This document shows, piece by piece, positions 1 to 11,966 of a DNA stretch of 64,000 nt. The first letter of the stretch is position 1; each line of letters opens with the position of its first letter. A program made the translations under genes and the position numbers. Source of the stretch: Gordius sp. MW1 (taxonomy: Eukaryota > Nematomorpha > Gordioida > Gordea > Gordiidae); NCBI GenBank assembly GCA_964036665.1, contig OZ038533.1, positions 13,104,413 to 13,168,412 on the forward strand, written 5' to 3'. A model generated the notes under the pieces. It worked only from the letters and a program-made list of their open reading frames with translations, did no database searches and was not told where the DNA came from.

Positions 1-490
1 TAACATTTTCGTAAGTATCTACATAGTAAACAATCCAAAATGTTTTAATATTTAAAAATATCTATGCATATAATCTCTTTGTCTCTAACATGTAACCACA
101 AAACAAACTTTATATCATCAAAAACACTGTCATTTAGTATTTTATGCCTTTATATTTACGCGTTTTTCATGTATCAACTAAATTTTGTGCTAAAATATAG
201 TATTTAATTATTTCTATGCACCATATAACCAATTTTAGCATATAAATCAAATAAAACATTTTCTCGAAACATCTATATACCCTTACCCATCGAAGTTTTG
301 AATGACTCAAAAAGGTCAAGTATTAATTAAATCAATTTAAACTTAATATTTTAATTTAACTATAATTAGTTAAAACAAGTTTGTAATGAAATTTTTAAAT
401 GCAACAAAAATATATTTTAAAGCCAATATCCTATATTAATAGTTTTCAATGCCATATAAGGGTTTTAAAACGGCTGGGTTGTCGAAAAAA
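1..490. other. No feature recognised
   Basis: AT-rich sequence without splice-compatible exon, long frame or clear repeat boundary. Confidence 0.5.
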
Positions 491-902
491 GCTTTGGTCT
501 GTTTATGTTTAGTCGACTAAAACTAGAGCCCTGCACGGGTGATACGAAACCAACCGGAAAGGTCGGGTCGGGTTCGAGTTGAAAATTTTAAAAAACTTTC
601 GGGTTGGGGTTGAAAAATTTTAAACTCGGGTCGGGTCGGGTTGGTTATGAATTTTATATTGCATAATAGACATATCTTTTAAATTAATGCCATTATCTAT
701 AATATTTTATAATTAATATCGAAATGTATAATTAATTTATCTCATACATTGATTTAAATTAATTTCTTTTAAGTTATATCTGAATTTTGGAATTGCGAAA
801 TCTTGAACCCAGAAAGGTAGAATATCTTGATCTATAAATTATGATAAACATGTAATTAATATCACAAAACTTATGATTTTCTAAACTCCCATTTTTCTTT
901 TT

Positions 903-1997
903 AATTGCTATGCAATTTATGGGCTCGTTTTTGGTTGTCCGTCGTCCGTTGTCCGTTGTCCGTTGTCCACCAAGTTATTGGCGCCAGCTTTGTGACCTGG
1001 AGGTGTCGGGTTCAAGCCAGGGAGGGGACGAATTTTTTTTTAAATTTTTTTAAATTAAATTAATATTTTGTTCTTGTTAATACCATTAATAATATGACTT
1101 TTTGACCGTCCGCTGGCTACTGACCGATGAAAAATATTAATTTTCTAAACATAAAACACAACTTTTAATTACTATGCAATTTATGGTATTATTTCATTAT
1201 CTATATAAATAACATAAAAACTTCTACTATTTTAAAATTAAAACCAGCATGGTGTGACGGGTTATAGCGCCGGCTTGTAAACAGATGCCTTTACTGATGT
1301 GGGTTCGAATCCCGGAGAGGGCAAAATTTTTATTTTTTTTTAAATTAAATTACTATATTGTTCCTGTTAATAACATTGATGACATGACTTTTTGGCCGTC
1401 CGCTGGCTACTGACCTATGAAAAAAATGACCATTGGCCAAATAAATCGAACTTTTTTTTCCGTTTTGAATTGGTTAACATTGATAATTACCCTATGCCCT
1501 CCCCTACAAGGGCCTATGCCTCGACTGATATGGGTCCCTGTGCCCCTACAAAAGGCCTTAGCCTCTACTGATGTGGGTTCGAATCCTGGACAGGGCAAAA
1601 TTTTTATTTTTTTTTTAATTAAATAAATATTTTGTTCTTGTTAATACCATTGATAATATGACTTTTTGATCATCCGCAGGCTACTGACCAATGGAAAAAA
1701 TGACCATTGGCCAAATAAATCGAAATTTTTTTTCGTTTGAAAATTGGTTAACATTGATAATTACCCTATGCCCTCCCCTACAAGGGCCTATAACTAATTA
1801 ACTAATTATTTTGCATTTAATACCCCCCTACAGGCATTCTCGCCCCTTCCCACCTTTCTAGCCCATAAATTGCATAGCAAATATGCTACGTTTATACGGA
1901 GTATAGAAGAGTTCCCCCATCCCTTGCCCCCTTCCCTTGCCCCCTTCCCTTCCCCTACTCCCATTCCCCTTCCCACGAGGGCCGAAGGCCCGAGTTT
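903..1997. repeat. Modular tRNA-derived array, copy A
   Basis: Starts with GCTATGCAATTTATGGGC and ends with the palindrome GAGGGCCGAAGGCCCGAG. Between them: GTCCGTTGTCC repeats, a tRNA-like box-B segment (GGGTTCAAGCC), and about two long units. Each unit holds a hairpin (CTGACCAATGG/CCATTGGCC), CCCTACAAGGGCC and GGTTCGAATCC. Near the end the inverted start motif appears (GCCCATAAATTGCATAGC), followed by a C/T-rich tract. Inserted in the hAT-like MITE 524-7822. Confidence 0.65.
1247..1320 (+). repeat. tRNA-Thr(UGU)-like SINE head, second copy
   Basis: GCATGGTGTGACGGGTTATA, CGGCTTGTAAACAG, then an inserted ATGCCTTTACTGATGT and the B box GGTTCGAATCCCGG. It aligns with 27899-27966 except for the insertion, which copies the ACTGATGTGGGTTCGAAT junction found in the long units. 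Confidence 0.6.
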
Positions 1998-2353
1998 TAA
2001 ATATTAATGTCTCAACTTGTTTTACCGCCTAACATATACACTAGAATAAGATTAATTTATCATGATTATTTATTAAACGAATGATTAAATTGTATAAAAA
2101 ACATCATTTTACAAACATGGTTTAAAAAATTAAAGTTTTGAATAAAATAATCATTTTATCCTTTCATTTTCGCACAATATTGCCACAACCGTTATTCTTA
2201 AAATCAAAATGGCTTGATAATACAGACAGACTCATTTTAATTAGAATATCAGCATTATATATGTGAAATAATTGCGGGTTTGTTAATATTTTGAAGAAGA
2301 TAATAATTACCAAATTTAGGAGTGCCGCCATTAACTTAAAAGTATACTCTAAC

Positions 2354-3922
2354 TAGCTGTGCCCGGCCAAGCGTTGCTTTGGCTCAGTCCTTAAGTGGTT
2401 AAATAAGTATAAGCTATTAATAAGACTTATCTAAAATGGGGTCATATATGAAATAATATAATGTGAAAGGTCCGAATGATTTTATGAACCCACTAATATA
2501 TATTTATATAATAAGACAAACCAAATGCAAATTCTGTTTTAGTCATCAAATCCGACTAAAATTAATTGTTTTTGAAAAAATTGCTTATTAATGCTGTTAC
2601 TTATTATACAATAATACCATTATTTTATTTTTCTAGTTAGCTGATTTATTTGAAATACAATTTTCTTTAATATAATAAAATAATTAATTGAAGGATGGAT
2701 AATTATTAAAAATATGCTTCTATGATCGACCACGTGATAATAATGACAAAAACTGCATAATTTAAATTTTATTTATTTAATTTAAATAGTCTGTTAAACC
2801 CCAATAATTTTAACCGTATACTGTAACATTTTTATTATACTTTTAAATATCTAATTCGAGAAAACTTCAGCTTTGTATGTATGACGTCATTATTGTATAT
2901 GCTGCTATAAATGAAACTGGACGGGAAATGTCAGATATTTTTAATACAAAAAGGTATTTTAGGACTGAAAAAGCTTACCCCTGGCCTATCTGGGCATCTA
3001 CGGTTAAATTTTCGCTCGAATCGGATCTGAAGTTTAAGAATTTAGCCCTTTTTTAAAACCAAAAAGCCGAGAAATGTCCGATATTTTTAAAACTAAAATA
3101 ATTTTAGCAATCTGAAAAAGCTATTTTACACCTGGCCGCCCTGAGAACCTACGGGTAAAGTTTCGCGCGAATCGGGCCGGTAGTTTCAGAATTTATTCTC
3201 ATTTAAATATCTCATTGAATAAAAATTAATGATAGATAAATAATGACATTTATATTAAATAGTATTTACTCAGAATAATCAACGTTGGACTATTTTATAT
3301 TACATTTAAATTATATATACTTTCATCTTTCTCATTTAAAATATCTCATTTAATGATAATGAGAAAAATTCATCTTCTTCACCTATATATTTTCTCAAAT
3401 AATCTATAATTGTATTTATTTCAGGTTAATTCATAAATTTTATGTTGTCACCGTTAAGAAAGGATGACGTTTAAGATATTTAATTCATAAATTTTATGTT
3501 GTCTTGTCACCGTTAAGAAAAGATGACGTTTAAGAAATTTAATTCATAAATTTTATATTGTCACCGTTAAGAAAAGATGACGTTTAAGAAATTTAATTCA
3601 TAAATTTTATGTTGTCACCGTTAAGAAAAGATTACGTTTTACAAACTACTATAGGTGATACACTTTTACTACAGAACTGTCTGTATATCCAAATTTTCAA
3701 CGAACGCGAGGAGGTGCGTTTGATTGACATTTTATTGAACGTCAAAACGCATAAAACCCAATATCTCGAAAACTAAAAGGAATTTTAGGATTCTGAAAAA
3801 GCTATTTTACCCGGCCGCCCTGGGAACCTAGGGGTAAATTTTCGCGCGAATCGGACCGGTAGTTTCAGAATTTAGCACTTACATATATACATATATACAC
3901 TTTACTTTATATATATAGATAA
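2354..3922. mobile_element. Repeat beginning ACTAGCTGTGCCCGGCC with three internal repeats
   Basis: Begins ACTAGCTGTGCCCGGCCAAG and ends in TATATATATAGA. Holds three diverged copies of a block of about 130 bp (near 2930-3045, 3065-3190 and 3760-3880), each with CTGAAAAAGCT, CTGGCC and GCGAATCGG...AGTTT(C/A)AGAATTTA, and the minisatellite 3426-3641. A reverse-orientation relative, ending GTTTGCCGGGTTCATCTAGT, lies at 11342-11664. Superfamily not determined. Confidence 0.5.
3426..3641. repeat. Minisatellite, about 54-bp unit, four copies
   Basis: Units start at 3426, 3480, 3540 and 3594, each TTAATTCATAAATTTTAT then GTTGTCACCGTTAAGAAA. The second unit has a 5-bp CTTGT insertion. Only a few substitutions separate the copies. 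Confidence 0.9.
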
Positions 3923-3962
3923 GGGCCATTTATAGGCAATTTTAATTAGAGATTAATTTGAT

Positions 3963-6900
3963 TTAATTGCTATGCAATTTATGGGCTCGTTTTTGGTTGT
4001 CCGTTGATGTCCGTCCGTTTACCCTCCAATGTATATATTTAATTAAATTAATATTTTGTTCTTGTAAATACCATTGATAATATGACTTTTTGACCGTCCG
4101 CCTACTGACCATTGAAAAAATGACCATTGGCCAAATAAATCGAAATTTTTTTTCGTTTTTGAATAGGTTAACATTGATAATTACCCTATGTACTCCACTA
4201 CAAGGGCCTATGCATCTACTGATATGGGTCCCTGTGCCCCTATTTAATTAAATGCTATGCAATTTATGGGCTCGCTTTCCATTTTAATTGCTATGCAATT
4301 TATGGGCTCACTTTCATTTTGTTTGTCCGCCTATTCGGCGTGCTACACTGAATGTCTTGTGCTACACCGAATGTCTTGTCACGCACCGAATGTCTGTTAA
4401 TTGCTATGCAATTTATGGGCTCGTTTTTGGTTGTCCGTTGATGTCCGTTGTCCGTTGATGTCCGTCCGTTTACCCTCCAATGTATATATTTAATTAAATT
4501 AATATTTTGTTCTTGTTAATACCATTGATAATATGACTTTTTGACCGTCCGCAGGCTACTGACCATTGCAAAAAAATGACCATTGGCCAAATAAATCGAA
4601 ATTTTTTTTCGTTTTTGAATAGGTTAACATTGATAATTACCCTATGCCCTCCACTACAAGGGCCTATGCATCTACTGATATGGGTCCCTGTGCCCCTATT
4701 TAATTAAATGCTATGCAATTCATGGGCTCGCTTTCCATTTTGTTTGTAACGCTGTTCGATGTCTTGTCTTGTCTTGCACCGAATGTCTTGTCTTGCACCG
4801 AATGTCTTGTCTTGCACCGAATGTCTTGATGTCTTGCACCGAATGTCTTGTCTTGCACAAAATGTCTTGTCTCGTTGTTTACTCTTATTTTTTGTTAATT
4901 TAACTAGTTTTTGGGTTCGAATCCCGGAGTTTTTTTTGACTCTTATGATTGTTCTTGTTATTACCATTGATAATAAGACTTTTTGGCCATCCGTTGGGTG
5001 CTGACCAATGAAAAAAATGACCATTGGCCAAAATGTGAATCCAAGTTTTTTTTCGTTTTTTTTGACTATTATGATTGTTCCTGTTACTACCATTGCTATT
5101 ATGACTTTTTGGCCGTCCGTTGGTTGCTGACCAATGGAATAAAATGACCATTGGCCAAAATGTGCTTTGAAAATTTTTTTTTCGTTTTTTTTGACTATTA
5201 TGAATTTATATCCACTTTTACCGTGTCCTGGCTGCTTACCAAAGGAAAAAATGACCTTTGGCCAAAATGAGCATCAAAAATTTTTTGGCCAAATTTTATA
5301 TATAACCTAAAAATTTATTATAGATGGGCTAACAGACAGCCAACTATGTAATATATTTTTAACCTTATAAATGCATATATATTTTTTATTGGTTTAATAT
5401 ATTTCATTTAATTAGATTGTGATTTCATAAAAAACCTAAAAAGTAATAGTTAAAAAAATAAGGCTTTAGGTCATACTAATTTATTTAATAATTTAGTTTA
5501 GAGACCTGCACGGCCCTTCCTTGCCTGAGTATGGGCCTAAAAGTCAGATAAACGTAATTCTTTTATCTTTCTTATTCGTTGTGGTTAATAATAACTAATT
5601 AAAACATTTTAAATCTTTTGATAATTACCCTTCCCTGCCACCACGCCCATGACCCTTTTATTAGTTTGTTATATAGTATAAAGTTTATGTGACTTATAAG
5701 TTTTTTATTGATTAAACAACTTTTTAACCTGTGTGGCTTATATTTTCCCACATCCATTACAAAAACAAACTTACTCCCACACATGTTTCCTTTCCCCCCA
5801 CAAACACACAAAAACGCAATATTTATATTGCTTTCTAAATAATAATTATATCGTATTTTTCTTTTAAACACGTTCTGAAATTGAGGGAAAATGGAGGATG
5901 ATATTGATAAGGGAGAAAAAAAACGTGCGAATGAGAAATTGTGCTTAATAAGGGTTATTATATTATTATACAAACACACGCACACACTCTACGCTTGAAT
6001 TTGTTGTGCGATGTTTATTGATAAATTAAATACAACAACCCCGTCCCCTATCGTAAAAAGGGCGGGAGAGAGAGAAGGGAAGAGGGGGTATATAAAACAA
6101 AATCGCGTGGGTTATAATAAATCAGGGTAGGTAAAAAATAATAAATAATAATGCTTGCTTACTATAATAAAATCCAGGCAAGAAGGAATATGTAGGAAGG
6201 ATGATTATTTGTGTTAAGGCGTTTGTTTTGATATTTGCGCTCAAGTGAGTGGGGGGAGGGTATGTGATGTGGGCGTTTATTGATTTTTTTACTTAAAGCT
6301 TCACTATTTATTGATAAAAATTGCGCGCCTTTAGGTTGTAGTGTAAATATAAATATTACGTCCACGAGGAAGCTAGAAATTTGTGTATTTTTGCTAATTT
6401 ATCAAAAACTTAATTTACTATAAGTTAGCAATAAAATATATTAACTATTGTTTATTACTCTTTAAGTTAAAATATTTTTGGTGCAAAATGGTACATAAAT
6501 TTTTTCAAATATGCTTGAAACTATATCATGACTTTGATTTAATTAGAATAATTTATCTAAAAGCACCGATTAATCTCTCAATAAATAGAATCAATCTAAG
6601 ATTTCAGCACGACATAATGTTTATAAGCTGTGATATGATCTTAGATATAACCATAGACTGCTTATCAACGCACAAAATGTGTACCCTTTTTTCCGCCATC
6701 TTGACTTGCACTTTGTATAGTGGTAAGGTAATCAGATAGAAATTCGTAATTTTCGCAAATTAAATAATCTTAAAATGGTAAATAAAAAAAATATTGAATT
6801 GGGTAGATATCAAAAACAGCATTTTAAAATAAATATCATTTAAAAAATACATAAAAATTAAAAAAGTAAAAAATGCGATTAAAGTTTGCTTAATAATGCT

Positions 6901-7532
6901 CCATCAATTTTAATTGCTATTTTGCATAATATTAATTTATTTACGTTCGTTTCAATTTATAAACTAGTGATGAAGGTAAATTGACTGTTATAGGGCAAAA
7001 TTACATATAATACACCAATTGCTCTCCTCAAGATGGAGGTTGATCGTCCGCAGGCTACTGACCAATGGAAAAAATGACCATTGGCCAAATAAATCGAATT
7101 TTTTTTTCGTTTTTGAATTGGTTAACATTGATAATTGCCCTATGCCCTCTTAAATTAATATTTTGTTCTTGTTAATAACATTGATAATATGACTTTTTGA
7201 TCGTCCGCAGGCTACTGACCAATGGAAAAAATGATCATTGGCCAAATAAATCGAATTTTTTTTCGTTTTTGAATTGGTTTATATTGATAATTGCCCTATG
7301 CCCTCCCCTACAAGGGCCTATAACTAATTATTTTGCATTTAATACCCCCCTATAGGCATTCTCGCCCCTTCCTACCTTTCTCGCCCCTTCCTACCTTTCT
7401 CGCCCATAAATTGCATAGCAAATATGCTACGTTTATACGGAGTATAGAAGAGTTCCCCCTTCCCTTCTTCCCTTCCCCTACTCCCATTCCCCCTTCCCCT
7501 TCCCACGAGGGCCGAAGGCCCGAGTTTTTATA
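3963..7532. repeat. Modular tRNA-derived array, copy C, itself carrying insertions
   Basis: Same termini as copy A. The start module GCTATGCAATTTATGGG is repeated at about 3969, 4253, 4287, 4401 and 4711, separated by GTCCG and CACCGAATGTCTTG minisatellites. Long units recur at 4030-4240, 4490-4700, 4930-5280, 7030-7150 and 7150-7320. The stretch 5300-7020 is unrelated AT-rich sequence with a hAT-like end (TAGAGACCTGCACGG) at 5499; it holds no gene I can support. Flanks compared with the empty site near 45170 show insertion into another repeat. Confidence 0.55.
4761..4875. repeat. 19-bp minisatellite GAATGTCTTGTCTTGCACC
   Basis: About five copies, with small variants (GATGTCTTG, GCACAA). A related shorter array (GCTACACCGAATGTCTTG) lies at 4338-4396. 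Confidence 0.85.
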
Positions 7533-7824
7533 TATATACCTATCTTTTTTAGCATGTGACCCGAAAATGATAGACATATAACGTTTTACCTTTTTTGGGA
7601 GATTATATTTTGTTGCCATTTAAAATCATTAAAATCAATTTTACAATATTAACTTTTTTTTACTTTCGGGTCGGGTCGGGTTTGGCTTAAACAAGCTTTC
7701 GGGTCGGGTCGTATTCGGGTTAAATAATTTAAAACGCATCAGGGTCGGGTCGGGTTGGAAAAACTTAAATGCTTGGGTCGGGTCGGGTTTGGGTTGAAAA
7801 AATGTGACTTTGCAGGGCTCTAGT

Positions 7825-9065
7825 AAGCGGTTCCATTTGACATGTAAGCCTCTATCGCTTAACCCTATAATGAACTGGTCCGCCATTCTGTTTTGCAATC
7901 TTCGTATCCGAAGTTGCAGCTGTTAGCTGCGGCCTTGAGTCTATTAGCGTACACGTATATCGTCTCTCCAACGTCTTGTCGAACCTTTGAGAATTCACAT
8001 CTCTTTGCTATAGCACATGAATTCCTATCTAACACAGCTCTACAAATATTAAATTTGTGATTACATCGCAATCAGACCAATAATTCTAATAAAGAATTTG
8101 GCGCTGAAAAATAATCTGTTTTTAGTTTTTTCCACAATGACCAGTTTTTCAAAAATGCCCATTTAAGCCTTTTTGAGGATACGGCAATTTTAATATTTAG
8201 TGAAAATAGAAATATATTCATGTAGATTAAAGTTTCATTTATAGGTCCATTTATTTTTTTGTTACACCTCTATATTTAAATTTATTCGTGTTTTTGTTAA
8301 CCCCTTCCCCTTATCAAAATTCGACCCACTAAGTCTGGAATATGGAGTACATTAGAGTTCATACTACACACGCGCTGTTTACTAACACATCTTTCTCGCC
8401 CATTCTCCATCTCTTACACTCCCGCCTCCATATCTATCAGCACACATGAAGGGGGCGGGAGTGGAGGAGAAAAAGAGAAGGGTAGGTGAAGGGAGAGGGA
8501 TGTGCTAGTAAACATCGCTTGTGTAGTATGAACTCTAATGTACTCCGTTTTCTAACCATAGTGGGGTGAGTTTTAATAAGGGAAAGGGGTCCACGTAAAT
8601 GCGAATAAATTTAAATATAGATATAAAACAAGAAAAAACAAATTAGTGGACCTATAGATGAAACTTTAATATACATGAATATATTACTATTTTTCACTAA
8701 ATATTAAAAATGCCGTGGCAACATAGCCTCAAGAAGGCTTAAAATGGGCATTTTTGGCACCTGCAACCTCATTTATCTAATTCAGCCCAAAATTCTCTAT
8801 CAGAATTATGGGTCCGATCAGGATGTTTTTTTTTGTAGACCTGTGTAATTTTCTTAACTGTTTTTTGTTTGTTTGTTTATATAAAATTCCCGTAAGATCT
8901 TGTGGTCCATAGTCCTCCGGCACCAACAGGAATGCCTTCCCCTCAAGGCTGCTTAATAGCATACGTATTTTTCTGTCGTCCATAAGTGGTTTCAGTTCGC
9001 TCCTAGCCTGAATTGGGTCATAAATACATCGATGTTATCAATGATCTTACACTTCGGCATCACCG
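7825..9065 (-). pseudogene. LTR-retrotransposon gag-like relic, split by a foldback element
   Basis: Minus-strand pieces: 9065-8890 (DPIQARSELKPLMDDRKIR, LLSSLEGKAFLLVPEDYGPQ) and 8066-7825 (KVRQDVGETIYVYANRL, then MADQFIIGLSDRGLHVK). This order of an alpha-helical N-terminal part followed by Q-x-x-G-E-x-x-x-x-Y-x-x-x-L and D-x-F-I-x-G-L-x-D is typical of gag proteins of LTR elements. Stops and shifts are present. No LTRs, protease or RT were recognised nearby. Confidence 0.5.
8068..8820. mobile_element. Foldback (long inverted-repeat) element inside the gag relic
   Basis: Left arm from about 8068 and right arm ending about 8820 are imperfect reverse complements along nearly their whole length. 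Examples: TAATAAAGAATTTGG against the complement of CCAAAATTCTCTATCA, and CATTAGAGTTCATACTACAC against GTGTAGTATGAACTCTAATG. The centre near 8440 carries complementary purine- and pyrimidine-rich tracts. It separates the two gag fragments, so it inserted after the retroelement. Confidence 0.7.
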
Positions 9066-9689
9066 CGTAGGTTCTTTGTCCGACCCCACTGTTATGCGCT
9101 GTATAATATTATAATCAACGCTAGAAAGGGGTACAGCAATTTATACAACCGAAAGAATGAGAATCGTATATATAGAAATGATGATATACATTGAAACCAA
9201 TTCACGGTAATTTATTTGTCACTCGAGGCATTACGACTAACTCTCTATAGTTCGGTAATTTACTTATCACGCTCTACGCATTAGTATTACCTCTCTACAA
9301 TCACATATTTAATATTTCCTCTGATATGTTTTAACATAGAGGAGAAACACTTTTTCAAAGGTTATCATTTATAAACTCAAAAGGTAAGATCTTTGGCAAT
9401 CATAGCAAAGATTTACATGTCCATAGTTGCGCTGAGGCTTTTTATGTGCAATTGTTTAGTTAAAATTTTTACATAAATTTTGAATTGCATTATAAAACAT
9501 CTTATGCTATTGTTGTTTTAAAGAGAAGCTACTTTAATAAGTTATACAAAAGTGAGGTCATATTCTAGGGATAAAGTACGTGCAAATTAAAAAAAAAATA
9601 TTATAACACGAAATGCAAAATGAATGAATGTGATAGGACAATTCCAGTTATGACCCATAAGAACTAGTTACATTTAAGAACACATGGTC

Positions 9690-10150
9690 AAATGGAGGAT
9701 TGAACAGGCGTTTTGTGTCACAAAAACTTTACAAGAAGACTTAAAAGTACACTGTATAGGTCTTTCATACAGCCAACCGTCCTATATATCTCGGAATCAT
9801 GGGCTATTTTAAGAGGGAAGAGCAACGCCTAGCATCCATGGAGATGATAATGCTAAGATTAATGCTAAGAGTAAGCAAAAAAGAACATAAATCAAATGAG
9901 GAAATAAGAAGAAATTTGGGTACAACATATATTAAGACAGAGCTCGTATCAGAGAGAAGTGACGAAAGCTACGTCGGGAAAAAAATTGAGAGGATAAATT
10001 TCGCAGGAAAATGAAAGAGAGGAAGACCCTAGCTTATGTCGAATTATAAAATAAGGCAATATGAAAATGCACAAGAAAAATAGAGACAAATAAAAATTAA
10101 TGTCGAAAGGACTGACCACCAACCTAGGTGATAAACAATCATAGAAAGAG
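9690..10150 (+). pseudogene. LINE reverse-transcriptase 3' end relic
   Basis: Reading with frame changes gives ESWAIL, then REEQRLASMEMIMLRLMLRV, NEEIRRNLGT, and later RQYENAQEK and VERTDHQPR. This is the usual C-terminal pattern of animal LINE ORF2 proteins (Y/W, E-x-R-x-x-x-x-E-M-x-x-L-R, then R-N-E-x-I-R). Several stops make it a dead fragment. No poly(A) or target duplication was identified. Confidence 0.6.
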
Positions 10151-10180
10151 AAAAGAAGACTTGGACTTGTTAACACTTAT

Positions 10181-10600
10181 ATGTGTTCCTTTGCCTGAAA
10201 CCCTCAGGGCCGGGCCCTCACGATTTTTTATATATAGGCAAAAGGATAAATGTTTTAAAAATTTAATTATAAACCCCATCCTTACACTTAGCAAAACTCA
10301 CCGTTGATTTTACACAATTATTTGTGGTTAGTGTGATGTATAGACCTGCGTTATTACCCTAATCTTGCTCTGCGCCAGATATATAGCCTATGTGTATATT
10401 AAGCAAAAACAAACAGTTTGGCAGTTCTATAATTTAGTTACTATTAGAAAATAATTAGGATCGTATCCTGACTAGAGATTATAAATAATAAAATATTGTT
10501 AACACAAAGATAATAAGAAACATTATTTGAACTATTAATAATGTGTTGCAACTAATATGTTTACTATGTATTCATGAATTAGCATTAGCTATTTTCGCCA
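10181..10600. other. No feature recognised
   Basis: AT-rich spacer between the LINE relic and the multiplexin 3' end. Confidence 0.5.
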
Positions 10601-10604
10601 AATT

Positions 10605-10610
10605 TTTATT
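10605..10610 (-). terminator. Candidate polyadenylation signal of the multiplexin gene
   Basis: TTTATT on the plus strand reads AATAAA on the minus strand, about 125 bp after the stop codon. In such AT-rich DNA the hexamer is common, so position is the only support. Confidence 0.35.
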
Positions 10611-10733
10611 TTATACGTAATAAATGTTACATTTTCTCCGCAGCTATCTTTATCAAATTGAAATAACTAAACCTACAATTTATATTATTTATATACAGAA
10701 TAAGAATAGCGTATAACGATTAAATTTGTATTG

Positions 10734-11966
10734 TTATTGTATTTTGGATGAAAAGGCGTAATCAACGCTAATTTCGATGCACAAGACTATAAACTCTCGA
10801 TCACACGTATGCAGTTCTTCTCCCAGAAGGCGCGATTTATCCTTTAAATGAGAGGCTCGGCCAACGTCAATACCTAATATTGCAAAAAATTTCAAAAACA
10901 ATATAGTTGGTGCCTGAACACTCATCATATCTAAACGCGAGCCAGACTAACAACATTACCCCGAGATGACATCCATCCTTTGCAAGATCCTTTAACCTCA
11001 CGTCGACCATTTAGCGAGCCATGCCAAAGATACTTATCAGTCCTTGAAATCATATTATATTTAGACATATATCTAAATATATATCATACCATCTTTCACT
11101 AGACATTATATTTCGCCCATCAAACGAATAAATTTTATCCAAATTAGTCATAACGCCTTGTTTGAACAGCGAATTCCAGTCTTCGAATATTTTTTCACCC
11201 TGTAAAAAATGTTTCACATAAAACGGTAGAATTAATCTAATATTCTTAATATAATTAATTGATCTATAGACTATATAGCATTTGCCATAAGTTTTCCAAT
11301 ATATAAATTACAATAAAATTAATATATCTTATAAATAAGAATGAAACTATGTATATATGTGTGTATATATGCCGCCACCACTTTTGGAAAACTACTAGAC
11401 TGATTTGGCTCAAAATTCCACAGTATATTCCTAACACTCCGGAGCATGTTTTAAGATTTGTTTGAGCCAAACCGATTTAGTAGTTTTCGAGTATTCGTAC
11501 GCGTTGCACTGTATACGGAAATAGAACAAAAGAAGTAGAATTAGACATCAAACTTTATTTTTACTTCAATAACCGCTTTATCATCATATATGCCCTAAAA
11601 TTCCAACATAATTTAATACACCCGGGTAAATGGCAAAACAACGTTTGCCGGGTTCATCTAGTAAAGCATAAAAACCAATATGAATTGAGGCGATAAATTG
11701 ACAACTAAATTATTTTACGTTTTTAGGTAGTTTTGGGTTCGAACAAAAATATGAGACTCATTATAATATACCTTAATGTTGACGATTGAAGAGTTCCAAT
11801 CGCTACGCCTAACAATATTCATCAGGTCTTGCTGTTTGTCGGTTAAAAAGGCTCTAAACGTCCCAGAAATGTGGGCTAAACTTGACTGCTTATAACATCT
11901 GTAATCCGCCCCAGCTAAACCAGTCATTCCTCCTTTCATCGGCTGGTTCAAGGCTACTAACCGTAA
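10734..11966 (-). CDS. Multiplexin exons 19-22: endostatin domain
   Basis: Four exons encode a complete endostatin fold. Recognisable blocks are LVALNQPMKGGM, GADYRCYKQ, GTFRAFLTDKQQDL, IVRRSDW, IVNIK, IYSFDGRNI, WHGSLNGRR, SRLLGEEL and IVLCIEI near the C terminus. All four disulfide cysteines are present (DYRC, KGSC, HTC, VLC). The histidine-rich N-terminal zinc-site residues known from mammalian endostatin are not visible in the sequence leading into LRLVALN. The gene ends with TAA at 10734-10736. Confidence 0.94.

Larger units (their letters stand above)
2293..7620. repeat. Dispersed repeat split by two insertions
   Basis: Pieces 2293-2353, 3923-3962 and 7533-7620 are collinear with the uninterrupted copy at 45075-45265 (GGAGTGCCG, AAAAGTAT, CTCTAA, GCCAT, GGCAATTTT, CTATCTTTTTTAGCA, GTGAC, ACATATAACG). 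The gaps are the element 2354-3922 and array copy C (3963-7532). A third copy is at 41963-42100. Confidence 0.7.
524..7822. mobile_element. hAT-like MITE ends with CGGGT subterminal repeats, expanded by nested insertions
   Basis: Left end TAGAGCCCTGCACGGGT (524) and right end TGCAGGGCTCTA (7822) are inverted repeats. Both are followed inwards by CGGGTCGGGTCGGGTT-type repeats (560-645 and 7660-7800). Removing later insertions (903-1997 and about 2293-7620) leaves about 0.88 kb, close to the related 1.06-kb copy at 47617-48678. The flanks (ACTAAAAC / GTAAGCGG) do not form a target duplication, so two separate copies cannot be excluded. Confidence 0.5.

Noticed and set aside
3426..4875. Regular direct repeats resembling a CRISPR array
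   Set aside because: Eukaryotic minisatellites: units are contiguous without unique spacers.
5599..5985. 128-residue minus-strand open frame
   Set aside because: Low-complexity, no domain, AT-driven composition, lies within repeat-rich DNA.
7350..7619. Pair of overlapping frames rich in Pro/Ser and Gly/Lys
   Set aside because: Produced by the C/T-rich tract at the end of the modular array.
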